From positions 1 to 64,000 of the forward strand of contig CAWAFI010000025.1 of assembly GCA_963781285.1 (NCBI GenBank): a stretch of DNA of 64,000 nt, given 5' to 3'. The notes beneath the pieces are model-generated. The model did no database searches. It saw nothing but the letters and a program-made list of their open reading frames with translations, and was not told the DNA's origin. Below, piece after piece: positions 51,066 to 60,795 of this stretch. Within the stretch, counting starts at the first letter, position 1. Every line of letters starts with the position of its first letter. Origin of the DNA: CAIWHR01 sp963781285 (GTDB lineage: Bacteria; Pseudomonadota; Gammaproteobacteria; Burkholderiales; Casimicrobiaceae). The position numbers were made by a program, and so were the translations under genes.

Positions 51066-53925
51066 ATGCCCGACGACCCGAAAACCGATTACAAATCGAC
51101 GTTGAACTTGCCCGACACGCCGTTTCCGATGCGCGGAGACTTGGCGAAGCGCGAGCCCGGCTGGGTCAAGGATTGGCAGGAGCGCAAGATCTACGAAGCG
51201 ATCCGCAAGGCGTCGGCTGGACGCCCGCGGTTCGTGCTGCACGACGGCCCGCCGTACGCGAACGCCGACATCCACATCGGCCACGCGCTCAACAAGATTC
51301 TCAAGGACCTCGTGGTCAAGAGCCGCACGATGGCGGGCTTCGACGCACCGTACGTTCCCGGCTGGGATTGCCACGGGATGCCGATCGAGGTGCAGATCGA
51401 GAAGACTCACGGCAAGCACCTGCCGACTGCCGAGACGCAGCGGCTCGCCCGCGCCTACGCGACCACGCAGATCGCGCGGCAGAAGGTGCAGTTCCAGCGG
51501 CTCGGCGTCCTGGGCGACTGGGACCATCCGTACACAACGATGGCCTACAAGAGCGAAGCCGACGAGATCCGCACGCTGGGCCGGATCCTCGAAAAGGGCT
51601 ATCTGTATCGCGGGCTGAAGCCGGTCAACTGGTGCTTCGACTGCGGCAGCGCGCTCGCCGAGGCCGAGGTCGAGTACGAGGACCGCCAGGACATCGCAAT
51701 CGACGTCGGCTTTCCGCTGACCGATGCGGGCGAGCGAGAAAGACTCGCGCGCGCGTTCGGGCTTCCGAAGGCGCCCGAAGGTGCGATCGACACGGTGATC
51801 TGGACGACGACGCCCTGGACGATCCCGTCGAACCAGGCGCTGAACGTGCACCCGGAATTCATCTATGCGCTGGTCGAGACCCCGCGCGGGCATCTGGTAC
51901 TGGCGGAGGACCTCGTCTTGCCGTCGCTCAAGCGCTTCAGGCTCGAAGGACGTGTCGTCGCGACGGCAAAGGGCGTGGCACTCGAGCACATCGCGTTCCG
52001 GCACCCCTTTTACGACCGGGCGGCGCCGGTCTATCTCGGCGAGTACGTGACGCTGGAACAGGGCACCGGCATCGTCCATAGCTCGCCCGCGTACGGTATC
52101 GACGACTTCGTCTCGTGCCGGCGCTACGGGATGAAGGACGAGGACATGCTGAATCCGGTGCAGGGCGACGGCACGTTCGCCGCGAACCTGCCGTACTTCG
52201 GCGGCCAGAAGATCTGGGACGCGAACCCCAGGATCGTCGAGAAGATCCGCGAGGCGGGCAACCTTCTGCACGCCGAGAAGTTCTCGCACAGCTACATGCA
52301 TTGCTGGCGGCACAAGACGCCGATCATCTATCGCGCGACGACGCAGTGGTTCGCCGGCATGGACGACGTGCCGGGGTATCGCGGCGTGAAGCCGGTCGAG
52401 ACGTTGCGCACGACAGCGTTGCGCGGCATCGAGAACACCCGCTTCTATCCGAGCTGGGGCCAATCGCGGCTCTACGCGATGATCGCCAATCGTCCCGATT
52501 GGACGCTGTCGCGCCAGCGGACATGGGGCGTGCCGTTGACGCTGTTCGTCGATCGACAAACCGAGGAACTTCATCCCGATACGCCGGCGCTGCTCGAACT
52601 CGCCGCGAGCATGGTGGAGCGAGGCGGCATCGAGAAGTGGTTCGAGGCCACCCACGAGGACTTCGGCGTCGATCCCGCGAAGTACCGCAAGCTTACCGAC
52701 ACGCTCGATGTCTGGTTCGACTCCGGCTCGACGCATCAAACGGTATTGGGAGGGCCCCGAGGGGGCGAAGACGCGCGCCGGATCGCACGCGCAGGACACG
52801 GGCTTCCCGGCGGATCTCTACCTCGAAGGCTCCGACCAGCACCGCGGCTGGTTTCACTCGTCGCTGCTCGTCTCGTGCATGCGCAACGGCGTGCCGCCGT
52901 ACAAGGCGCTCTTGACGCACGGCTTCACCGTCGACGGCGAGGGCCGCAAGATGTCGAAGTCGAAGGGCAACGTCGTCGCGCCGCAGAAGGTGTCCGACAC
53001 GCTGGGCGCGGAGATCCTGCGGCTGTGGGTCGCCGCGACGGACTATTCCGGCGACCTGTCGATCTCCGACGAGATCCTGAAGCGCGTCGTCGAGAGCTAC
53101 CGCCGCATCCGCAACACGCTGCGTTTCCTGCTCGCGAACACGAGCGACTTCGACCGGGCAGCGGACGCAGTCCCCGTCGCGAAGATGGTGGAGCTCGACC
53201 GCTACGCGCTTGCCAACGTGCGGGCGCTCGTCGAGGCGTGCCGCGCCGATTACGACCGCTACGAGTTCCATCTGGTTGCGCAACGCCTGCAGACGTACTG
53301 CTCGGAGGATCTCGGCGGCTTCTATCTCGACGTGCTCAAGGATCGGCTGTACACGACGGCGAAGGCCAGCCCTGCGCGGCGGTCGGCGCAAACTGCGCTC
53401 TTTCACATCCGCGACGCGCTGCTCGGCCTGATGGCGCCGATCCTCTCCTTCACCGCCGAGGAGGCGTGGCGGATCGTGCATCCCGAGGAGGCGACGATTT
53501 TCGTGCGCACCTTTGGTGACGCGTTGCCCGACGTGCCGGATGCCGCTGCGCTCCTGGCCAAATGGCCGCGGATCCTCACGGTGCGGAGTGCCGTGCTGAA
53601 GGAGTTGGAAACGCTGCGGCAGGACGGCCGCATCGGCTCTTCACTGCAGGCGGAAGCGACGATCTCGGCGCCGGACGACGACTACGCCGCGCTCGCCACA
53701 CTGGGCGATGATCTCCGGTTCGTACTGATTACGTCCGGTGCGTGGATCGAGCGCGCAGAAAGTGGCGGCGCGCTGGCCATCGCCGTCAATCCGAGCGCGC
53801 ATGCCAAGTGCGAGCGCTGCTGGCACTACCGCGCCGACGTGGGCGCTGATGCCGCCCATCCGGCATTGTGCGGCCGCTGCGTGACAAACCTCTTCGGCGC
53901 CGGCGAACCGCGGCGATACGCATGA
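51066..53925 (+). CDS. ileS: isoleucyl-tRNA synthetase, frameshifted in this sequence
   Basis: This class I synthetase of about 952 residues has PPYANADIHIGHALNK (HIGH at 70-73), the editing domain (WTTTPWTIPSNQALNVHP, GTGIVHSSPAYGIDDF), KMSKSKGN and the C-terminal zinc sites CERCWHY and CGRC. The frame breaks after DVWFDSGSTHQTVL: removing one G from GGG at 52748-52750 restores EGPEGAKTRAGSHAQDTGFP. As IleS is essential and all else is intact, a sequencing error is likelier than gene loss. The nearest full frame covers 51066-52750 and then 52750-53925. Confidence 0.93.
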
Positions 53926-53977
53926 GCGAGCGGGGCGAAGCCCAGGACGGCTGCGCGAGCAGGGCGGAGCCAAGGCC

Positions 53978-54093
53978 CGAAGGGCGCGTCTGCGAGCGCG
54001 GGTGGCGGCCGACCCCATGGTGCAACGTGGAACTGGCAACACCCCGGAGGCCGCACCGAAGGGCGCGTCCGCGAGCGATTGCGGGAGGCCGAC
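53978..54093 (+). repeat. imperfect direct repeat between ileS and lspA
   Basis: CGAAGGGCGCGTCTGCGAGC at 53978 recurs as CGAAGGGCGCGTCCGCGAGC at 54057, and both continue with a G-rich stretch ending GGCCGAC. The two 36-37-base copies are 79 bases apart. The 267-base gap in which they lie has no gene. Its role is unknown. Confidence 0.5.
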
Positions 54094-54192
54094 AATGCGG
54101 CGAATCGAAGGTCGCGGGCAGTGCGGAGGCCGAGGCATGAGTCCAATCTGGTGCCGCGCCCAATTGTCGGCGCCCCCGAACGGAAGTTCGCG

Positions 54193-54711
54193 TTGAATTC
54201 GATTGCAAAGGACCGTTGGTTGCGCTGGCTCTTCGTCAGCGTGGCCGTGATCGTGACCGACGCGGCGACGAAGGCCGCGATGATGGCGGCATTCCAGCCC
54301 GGCGAGGAGCGGCCCTTCACGAGCTTCTTCAGTCTGGTGCTGACGTTCAACACGGGCGCCGCGTTCAGTTTCCTCGCCGGCGCCGACGGGTGGCAGCGCT
54401 GGTTGTTCGCGGCGATCGCCGTCGCTGCGTCGGTGCTCATCGTCTGGCTGCTGCGGCGTGGCGGCGACGCACTGTACTGCCTCGGTCTCGCGCTGATCCT
54501 CGGCGGCGCGCTCGGCAATCTCTGGGACCGGCTGACAATCGGCAAAGTCGTCGACTTTCTGCTGTTCCACTACGACCGCTGGGCCTATCCGGCCTTCAAC
54601 GTGGCCGACAGCGCGATCACGGTCGGTGCTGGCCTCATCATCGTCGACAGCTTCCGCGCGCGCCGCAGCAGTCGGGCGCACGAACGTACCGACGCGTCGA
54701 AGGGAGCCTGA
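54193..54711 (+). CDS. lspA: signal peptidase II (lipoprotein signal peptidase)
   Basis: This 172-residue inner-membrane aspartic protease has four membrane helices, with VIVTDAATKAAMMAAF, FNTGAAFSFLAGADGW, GGALGNLWDRLTIGKVVDFL (first catalytic Asp) and AFNVADSAITVGAGLI (second catalytic Asp). It cleaves prolipoproteins such as the one at 58352. The start is a TTG with GGAAG seven bases upstream; no ATG gives the normal N-terminal length. It is followed by ispH after two bases. Confidence 0.93.
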   Translation: MNSIAKDRWLRWLFVSVAVIVTDAATKAAMMAAFQPGEERPFTSFFSLVLTFNTGAAFSFLAGADGWQRWLFAAIAVAASVLIVWLLRRGGDALYCLGLALILGGALGNLWDRLTIGKVVDFLLFHYDRWAYPAFNVADSAITVGAGLIIVDSFRARRSSRAHERTDASKGA

Positions 54712-54713
54712 CG

Positions 54714-55676
54714 ATGGACGTGCTGCTCGCCAATCCGCGCGGCTTCTGCGCCGGCGTCGACCGGGCGATCGCGATCGTCGAACAGGCGCTCGCCCAGTTC
54801 GGCGCGCCGATCTACGTGCGCCACGAGGTCGTCCACAACAAGTTCGTCGTCGACGACCTGAAGGCCAAGGGCGCCGTGTTCGTCGACGAACTCGACGAGA
54901 TCCCGCCCGGCAGCACCGTCGTGTTCTCTGCGCACGGTGTCGCGAAAGCGGTGCGCGCGGCGGCCGCCGCACGCGGACTCACTGTGTTCGACGCGACCTG
55001 CCCGCTGGTCACGAAAGTGCACGTCGAGGTCGCCCGGATGCACGAGCACGGGCGAGAGATCGTGATGATCGGCCACCGCGGGCATCCGGAAGTCGAGGGC
55101 ACGATGGGCCAGACGGATGGCGGCATCCACCTCGTCGAGTCGGTAGCCGACGTTGCAAGTCTCGCGGTGGCCAACCCGAACAACCTTGCGTACGTCACGC
55201 AGACGACGCTGTCGGTGGACGACGCGGCGGGGATCGTCGAAGCGCTGAAGCAGCGGTTCCCCGGAATCGCCGGACCGAGGAAGGACGACATCTGCTACGC
55301 GACTCAGAACCGACAGGATGCGGTCAAGTTCCTCGCGCCGCAGGTCGACGTCGTGATCGTTGTCGGCAGTCCGAACAGCTCCAATTCGAACCGCTTGCGC
55401 GAAGTCGCGGCGAAGCGTGGCATCCCGGCGTACATGGTCGACCGCGCGGATCAGCTGCGCGCGGAATGGGTTGCGGGCAAGGCGTGCGTCGGCGTCACCG
55501 CCGGTGCGTCGGCACCCGAGGTGCTGGTCGCCGAGGTCCTGGCGAGGTTGAAGAGCCTCGGGGCGAGTGGCGTGCGCGAGCTTCCCGGCGCGCCGGAGCA
55601 CGTCGTGTTTCCGATGCCCAAGGGGCTGCACGCGCCGCATGGCGTCGCGGCGACGTTGCCGGTTCCCGATGCCTGA
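54714..55676 (+). CDS. ispH: 4-hydroxy-3-methylbut-2-enyl diphosphate reductase
   Basis: This 320-residue Fe-S enzyme, the last step of the MEP isoprenoid pathway, starts MDVLLANPRGFCAGVDRAI with the first cluster Cys in GFCAGV. The others are in FDATCPLVTKV and GKACVGVTAGASAPE. The substrate-binding residues lie in RHEVVHNKFVV, FSAHGV, GHRGHPEVEGTMG, TQTTLS and GSPNSSNSNRL. It is complete and probably co-transcribed with lspA. Confidence 0.96.
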   Translation: MDVLLANPRGFCAGVDRAIAIVEQALAQFGAPIYVRHEVVHNKFVVDDLKAKGAVFVDELDEIPPGSTVVFSAHGVAKAVRAAAAARGLTVFDATCPLVTKVHVEVARMHEHGREIVMIGHRGHPEVEGTMGQTDGGIHLVESVADVASLAVANPNNLAYVTQTTLSVDDAAGIVEALKQRFPGIAGPRKDDICYATQNRQDAVKFLAPQVDVVIVVGSPNSSNSNRLREVAAKRGIPAYMVDRADQLRAEWVAGKACVGVTAGASAPEVLVAEVLARLKSLGASGVRELPGAPEHVVFPMPKGLHAPHGVAATLPVPDA

Positions 55677-55683
55677 ACAGGCC

Positions 55684-57231
55684 TTAGGTTACCGGCGCGA
55701 AGTCGTAAAGCTCGAAGCCGGGCCCCTGCTCGACGAGTTTCAGCAGGACGGCAAACCCGGTTTCGCTGCCGCGGCGAAGCGACACGCCCTGTTCGATCTG
55801 GAAGGATCCAGCCGGCACGAGTAGTTGCGGCGGCGGGGCTTCGGGGCCCGGCGCGTTCCGATCCTCGGGCAGCACGACGACCGGTGTCAGGTTGCCATCC
55901 GGTGCATCCTCGGCCGCAGCGGCCGCCGCTTCGGGACTGTCGGAGAGCAGCTCGCAGCCGAATTCGAGTCCACTGCCCTTCAACGTGTTGCGGAACCAGC
56001 GCACCATCGCGACCTGCAGCCCGCTGCGTCCTTCGACGCGCAGTGCGATCAGGTCGCCGATCCGCAGCGCCGTCGGGTTGGCGTCGATCTGCCGCAGCGC
56101 GTAGCCCGCCGGTGTGTGGTTGATGACCTGGCACGCGGTCATCGCGGGCAGGCCGGCCGGCGCCTGCGCGACGCCGGCGTGGGTGCCGCGACTGTACTGC
56201 CATACACCCGAGAGGCCCGCGCACATGACGACGCGGGCACGCGAAGGCAGCCGGTTGAATTGCCTTGCCGGTGGGATGGCCCACTGGCGAAGCAACCGCT
56301 TCAGCAGCGCCACGTACTGAAGCCGCGCTGCCGGGTTCCTCCCGATGCCGGCCGGCACGTCCGCGCCCGATTCGAGCCCGCGCAATTGTTCCTGGATCTG
56401 AAACGCGAGATCGAAGGTGAGGAGGAAGATCTTGCTGCCGTCGATCGAGCCGCCCTTGTTCGCAGAGAACGGCGGAAAATCGTGGCCGACCGGGATGATC
56501 GCAACCGCCTTCGCCATCCGGTGGACCGGCGGGACGTCGGTGAGCTTTGCCCAGTGGCAGAACTCCTGCAGATAACGGATCACCGTGTCGAGTTGCCCGG
56601 GCAGGAACCCGTACGGATTGGCGAGTGCCAGGAGCAGCGCCTGCAGGTAGACGCGTTCGGGCGTCATCTCCGGCTGGTCGTGCGCGATCGCGTGCTGGTG
56701 CAGCGAGCGTTCGCGCGAGAACGCGTAGATCGCATGGGCGTCCAGCCACGTCTTCGCCGGCAGCGGCGAATAGGACAGGTAGCTGTTGATCAGAATGCGG
56801 GCCGTGCACTGCAGCGTACGGTGGATCAGGGCGACCAGCAGGCGGTTGCCGGTGAGCAGGATCCGCCGGTCTGCCTCGCGTGCGAGCAGGTGCTTGTAGG
56901 CGACCGACAACTCGTAGGCGAGCCCCAGCGCCGCCTTCGCGGCTTCCAGCGCCTCGCCCGTCAACGGGTGCGACGCCCGAGCAAACTGTTTTTCGAGCAG
57001 CGGCCAGAGCGTACCGGCGGTCGTCCAATAGCGTTCGGCCAGCTCGAGCCGGCGCGAATCACTGAGGACGACGCGGTTGATCGCGGCGAGCGAGTCACCG
57101 ATCACCCGGGCCGCTTCCACGGGGTCGCGTGCCAGGAGGTCGTCGAGCCAGGGGAAGACCTTGGCCGGGCGTGTCTCGGGGGGGTTTGCCGGTCGCGGGT
57201 CGAGCGGCGGCAGGCTTAGCTTCAGCGGCAT
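55684..57231 (-). CDS. conserved hypothetical, possible PilZ-like C-terminus
   Basis: This 515-residue soluble protein starts MPLKLSLPPLDPRPANPPET. The first 330 residues are helical with no known motif (ALIHRTLQCTARILINSYLS, GFLPGQLDTVIRYLQEFCHW). Residues 370-515 are beta-rich (CQVINHTPAGYALRQIDANP, RIGDLIALRVEG, VAMVRWFRNT), resembling PilZ-type barrels though the RxxxR and DxSxxG motifs are not intact. I recognise it as a conserved betaproteobacterial protein of unknown role. It converges with ispH seven bases away. Confidence 0.8.
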   Translation of the reverse strand: MPLKLSLPPLDPRPANPPETRPAKVFPWLDDLLARDPVEAARVIGDSLAAINRVVLSDSRRLELAERYWTTAGTLWPLLEKQFARASHPLTGEALEAAKAALGLAYELSVAYKHLLAREADRRILLTGNRLLVALIHRTLQCTARILINSYLSYSPLPAKTWLDAHAIYAFSRERSLHQHAIAHDQPEMTPERVYLQALLLALANPYGFLPGQLDTVIRYLQEFCHWAKLTDVPPVHRMAKAVAIIPVGHDFPPFSANKGGSIDGSKIFLLTFDLAFQIQEQLRGLESGADVPAGIGRNPAARLQYVALLKRLLRQWAIPPARQFNRLPSRARVVMCAGLSGVWQYSRGTHAGVAQAPAGLPAMTACQVINHTPAGYALRQIDANPTALRIGDLIALRVEGRSGLQVAMVRWFRNTLKGSGLEFGCELLSDSPEAAAAAAEDAPDGNLTPVVVLPEDRNAPGPEAPPPQLLVPAGSFQIEQGVSLRRGSETGFAVLLKLVEQGPGFELYDFAPVT

Positions 57232-57344
57232 TTCTGTCGTTCGGTAATAGCGACGGCGATTGTAAGCGATGGAAGAGCCACGTTGTGCCGAAACCAGGCT
57301 TCACTAGAAGCAAGATTCTCGCCACCATCGCCCCGCGCCGCGCG

Positions 57345-58196
57345 CTAAATGCGCAGGAACGCAACAACGGGGTCGATCTGGTCGCGGGACAGCAGCGGGG
57401 GTGCGTGGCCAACGCCCGCGAATTCAACGAGCGCAGGCTTGGGTCCGCGCGCCCCCATCTGCGCCGCGGTAGCCGCGGAAAGCAGGTCCGACTCGGCGCC
57501 GCGCAGTACGAGCGTGGGGCAGCGGATCGCGTCCCAGAGCCCCCACAGGTCAGGCGGCGCCGCGGACGCGCGGAACGGGACGGCGATGCCCGGATCGTAA
57601 GCGAGTCCCCAGCGACCGTCGGTACGCTGACGAACGTTGGTGCGCGTCAGATGCTCCCACTGTGCGTCGGTGAGCGGGCCGAAGGGTGCCGAGACCGTGC
57701 GGATGTACTGCGCAATCTCGTCGTAGGTCGCGAAGGTCGGATCGAGACCGAAGTAGCCACGGATCCGCTCCAGGGCGGCGGGCTCGATCGTCGGCCCGAC
57801 ATCGTTGACGACCAGGCGCGTGATCGGCGTGTGGGGCAGCGCTGCGATCGTGATGCCAAGAAGTCCGCCCATCGAGGTGCCGACCCAGTCGACGCAATCC
57901 GCACCGCTGCGGGCGATCAGCGCGGTGAGCGTCGTGAGGTAAGTGGGAAAAACATAGTCGTTCGGATCTGCGAGCCAATCACTTTCGCCGCGGCCGGGCA
58001 TGTCGACCGCCAGCACGCGATGCGTAGGCGACAGCGCTTCGGCCAGCGCGTCGAAGTCGCGGCCGTTGCGGCCGACCCCGTGGACGCAGATCGCGACGCG
58101 TGGGTTGCCCGGCTCGCCCCACTCGTAATAGACGACGCGATGAAACCCGTGGGGAGAGAGGCCGTGCAATGTAGAGGTGCGAGGGGGAAACGACAT
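57345..58196 (-). CDS. alpha/beta hydrolase
   Basis: This 283-residue hydrolase has the oxyanion segment CVHGVGRNGRDFD, LAVDMPGRGESDW, the nucleophile Ser in WVGTSMGGLLGI, the acid in LVLRGAESDLL and the His in FAGVGHAPPL. All three catalytic residues are present. The substrate is unknown; related enzymes act on esters or C-C bonds. The start ATG at 58196 has no near ribosome site but fits the conserved core. It is divergent from the lipoprotein gene at 58352. Confidence 0.9.
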   Translation of the reverse strand: MSFPPRTSTLHGLSPHGFHRVVYYEWGEPGNPRVAICVHGVGRNGRDFDALAEALSPTHRVLAVDMPGRGESDWLADPNDYVFPTYLTTLTALIARSGADCVDWVGTSMGGLLGITIAALPHTPITRLVVNDVGPTIEPAALERIRGYFGLDPTFATYDEIAQYIRTVSAPFGPLTDAQWEHLTRTNVRQRTDGRWGLAYDPGIAVPFRASAAPPDLWGLWDAIRCPTLVLRGAESDLLSAATAAQMGARGPKPALVEFAGVGHAPPLLSRDQIDPVVAFLRI

Positions 58197-58351
58197 GTGG
58201 TTTTCGCTGCGCTCGGGTAACGGTAGCGCATCGTCGGGGAATTGTCGGATCGCGTCAACGCAGATCGCGGCGGAGAGAACACCGCCGCTTCCCGGCGCGG
58301 CCGAATTCGCGCGAGAATACCTGCTTTGCTTGTCGCGAAGGAAAGGTATCC

Positions 58352-58756
58352 ATGCCTCGCCGCAGCCCAATCATCCCGCTGGTCGCCGTGGCCGCCTTGG
58401 CCGGCACGTTCACAGGCTGCGCGCCGGACGCGTATACGAACATCAAGGCCACCGGTTACAACGCGTTCCTCAATCAGATTGCCGTCTCCTGCAAGCCGCT
58501 GCTGATCGGAGCGCGCGATATGGGTTACGCGATCCAGCACGAAAGCAGCGGCGGCGATGACAAATACAGCTATTTCATCGACCTCACGTCGCAGCTGTAT
58601 TACGGCCGTACTTCGCCGGAGGCGTATCGCAGCGGAATCTCGGGCTTTCTCGGCGGCGGGGCCGACACGAACCGGTCGCTCGACTGCATCATGTCGAACC
58701 TAGCCTCGGCGCGCGCCAGCACGGGCGGGGCACCGCCACCCCCGCCGCGGATCTAG
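58352..58756 (+). CDS. hypothetical lipoprotein ending inside a repeat element
   Basis: This 134-residue protein has a lipoprotein signal (PLVAVAALAGTFTGC, lipobox with the modified Cys at 23), then YTNIKATGYNAFLNQIAVSC and a mature part with SYFIDLTSQLYYG. The C-terminus is GGAPPPPPRI. It would be processed by LspA. Its TAG stop lies in the left CTAG of the inverted-repeat element at 58753, so the element has inserted right at the stop codon. No known domain is recognised. Confidence 0.75.
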   Translation: MPRRSPIIPLVAVAALAGTFTGCAPDAYTNIKATGYNAFLNQIAVSCKPLLIGARDMGYAIQHESSGGDDKYSYFIDLTSQLYYGRTSPEAYRSGISGFLGGGADTNRSLDCIMSNLASARASTGGAPPPPPRI

Positions 58757-59029
58757 GAGCCTGTCGGACTTACTTTCGCGCATGCGTTGCGGGTCAAAAA
58801 GCGATGGATGCAAGGCGCGAGGCGCAGCGAATATCGGGAATATTCGCCAGCCGAGCAACGCAGCAGACACGCTTTTTGACCCGCAACCCGGAGGGACGGG
58901 GCGCTTTGGCGGCATTTCTTCGTTGTTCGCCCTTGCCATAGTCCCGCTATGGCTTCAGGCTCACGCCTCGAACTGCCGCCAAATCGCCTCCCCGTCGCAT
59001 ACGTGAAAGTAAGTCCGACAGGCTCCTAG
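58753..59029 (+). mobile_element. CTAG-flanked inverted-repeat element 2
   Basis: The 277-bp element is bounded by a perfect 25-base inverted repeat (CTAGGAGCCTGTCGGACTTA at the outer end), with CTAG at both ends. A second perfect inner repeat of 17 bases lies at 58787-58803 and 58870-58886 (TTGCGGGTCAAAAAGCG). No protein is encoded. The layout is the same as element 1 at 19250 and both begin CTAGG(A)GCCTGT, but the interiors differ. It lies between the lipoprotein gene and the Nudix gene. Confidence 0.85.
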
Positions 59030-59051
59030 GGCCTGCTCTGAGGATTGGCTC

Positions 59052-59681
59052 TTACCGGACAGCGCGCAACGTCCGGTCGAGTATCAGCAGCATCGCGGCC
59101 GTGGCCCCCCAGATATAGCGGTCGCCGTAGGGAATCGCCCAGAAATCGCGGCGCAGCGCGCCCAACATTCGGAAATGACGCTGCTGGTGCGCGGGGTCGA
59201 GCAGGAACGCCAGCGGCACCTCGAACACGTCGGCGACCTCGACTGGATCCGGTGTCAGCTCGAACGGCGGCTCGACCCAGCCGACGACAGGCGTGACGCG
59301 ATACCCGGTCACCGTCTCGTAATCGGCGAGGTGTCCGAGCACCGATACTTGCGCGGGCGGCAGCCCCACTTCCTCCGCGGCTTCACGCAACGCCGCGGCC
59401 GCCGCCGAGGCATCGTCCGGCTCGACGCGTCCGCCCGGAAAGCTGATCTGGCCCGGATGGTCGGGTAGTTCGGCGCTGCGCTGGGTCAGCAAGACTTGCA
59501 GGCCTTCGGGCCGGTTGACGAGCGGCACGAGGACCGCGGCCGGCGTTGGCGTGCCTTCGCGGCCCGGCAGCCGGAAGCCGTCGGATAGATTTTTCGCCGT
59601 CGGCGGGGCAGGGCGCGCAAGCGCCTCGACGAGCCAGTCGCGCTGCTCGGACGGGGGAAGCTTGAACAGGGAAAGCGGCAT
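59052..59681 (-). CDS. Nudix hydrolase, CoA pyrophosphatase type
   Basis: This 209-residue protein has the Nudix box GGRVEPDDASAAAAALREAAEEVG and the CoA-specific segment LLTQRSAELPDHPGQISFPG that directly precedes it. It hydrolyses CoA and related dinucleotide phosphates. ATG at 59681 gives the usual N-terminus. The 118 bases from 59682 to 59799 hold nothing recognisable. It may follow the sulfate operon in transcription. Confidence 0.92.
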   Translation of the reverse strand: MPLSLFKLPPSEQRDWLVEALARPAPPTAKNLSDGFRLPGREGTPTPAAVLVPLVNRPEGLQVLLTQRSAELPDHPGQISFPGGRVEPDDASAAAAALREAAEEVGLPPAQVSVLGHLADYETVTGYRVTPVVGWVEPPFELTPDPVEVADVFEVPLAFLLDPAHQQRHFRMLGALRRDFWAIPYGDRYIWGATAAMLLILDRTLRAVR

Positions 59682-59799
59682 CGGGCGCCGATCTGGCTGG
59701 GGCAGGACGGCACGCCAAACCCGCCCTCCCGTGCCCGCAATCCAGTCCGTGCGGGCACCAGACTTATTTTACCGCGCCAGGCATCACCGACGCGCGGTA

Positions 59800-60795
59800 T
59801 CACGCGTCGTCGAAGCGGCGCAGCCGGGTCGGGCGCAGGTGCGCGACGGCGCCACGCTGTAACGCCAGTGCGCGCGCCGCCTCACGGGGGAGCTCAACGT
59901 TCACCGTCCGCGCGTCGCATTCGAGCGCGAACTCGAGGCGCGCGACTGGCCCGATCGTCGCGCTGTGGACCAGCCGTGCCGGCAAGGCGTCCGCGGCAGC
60001 CTGCGGCAGAACGGCGATTTCGTACGGACGCACGAAGGCATCGATGCCGGCATCGTCGGGGATCGGCAGCCGGTTGACGTGACCGAGAAACTCGACGACG
60101 AACGGCGTGGCAGGGTGATCGTAGACCTCGTCCGGCGTCCCGATCTGCTCGACGCGGCCGTGGTTCATCACGACGATCCTGTCCGCGACCTCGAGCGCCT
60201 CTTCCTGATCGTGCGTGACGAAGACACTGGTCACGTGGACTTCGTCGTGCAGCCGCCGTAGCCACCGCCGTAATTCCTGGCGCACGCGCGCGTCGAGCGC
60301 ACCGAACGGCTCGTCCAGCAGCAATACGCGCGGCTCGACGGCCAGCGCACGAGCGAGTGCGATCCGTTGTCGCTGGCCACCAGAAAGCTGATGCGGGTAC
60401 CGATCAGCGAGCCAGTCGAGCTGCACGAGTTCCAGCAGCGTGTCTACTTTCCGCCGTATATCCGTTTCGGGAAGACGCTGCGATCGCGGCCGCACGCGCA
60501 GGCCGAACGCGACGTTCTCGAAGATGGTCATGTGACCGAACAGCGCGTAGTGCTGGAACACGAAGCCGACCTGCCGCTCGCGCGCATGGATGTCGGTCGC
60601 GTCCTCGCCGTAGAACGCCACCGTACCGGCGTCCGGCGCTTCGAGTCCCGCGATGATCCGCAGCAGCGTCGTCTTGCCCGACCCGGAGGGCCCGAGCAAT
60701 GCGAGCAGCTCCCCGGTCTGAACCTCGAGATCGACGTCATCGACGGCGACAAAGGCGCCAAAGCGTTTGGCGATCCCCGTCAGCTGGATGCTCAT
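59800..60795 (-). CDS. cysA: sulfate ABC transporter ATP-binding protein
   Basis: This 331-residue ABC ATPase has Walker A GPSGSGKTTLLRIIAG, the Q-loop VFQHYALFGHMT (CysA-type FQHYALF), the signature HQLSGGQRQRIALARA, Walker B VLLLDEPFGALD and the switch FVTHDQEEAL. The C-terminal regulatory domain (VRPYEIAVLPQ) is of the TOBE type. Its ATG overlaps the cysW stop by four bases (ATGA). It powers sulfate/thiosulfate import with CysU and CysW. Confidence 0.96.
   Translation of the reverse strand: MSIQLTGIAKRFGAFVAVDDVDLEVQTGELLALLGPSGSGKTTLLRIIAGLEAPDAGTVAFYGEDATDIHARERQVGFVFQHYALFGHMTIFENVAFGLRVRPRSQRLPETDIRRKVDTLLELVQLDWLADRYPHQLSGGQRQRIALARALAVEPRVLLLDEPFGALDARVRQELRRWLRRLHDEVHVTSVFVTHDQEEALEVADRIVVMNHGRVEQIGTPDEVYDHPATPFVVEFLGHVNRLPIPDDAGIDAFVRPYEIAVLPQAAADALPARLVHSATIGPVARLEFALECDARTVNVELPREAARALALQRGAVAHLRPTRLRRFDDA

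Noticed and set aside
55674..55688. TGAACAGGCCTTAG at the ispH stop resembles the end of element 1
   Set aside because: Only about ten bases match and no partner end is found, so chance is likely.
59026..59035. CTAGGGCCTG directly after element 2 matches the tip of element 1
   Set aside because: Ten bases only and no second end, so I do not call a nested element.
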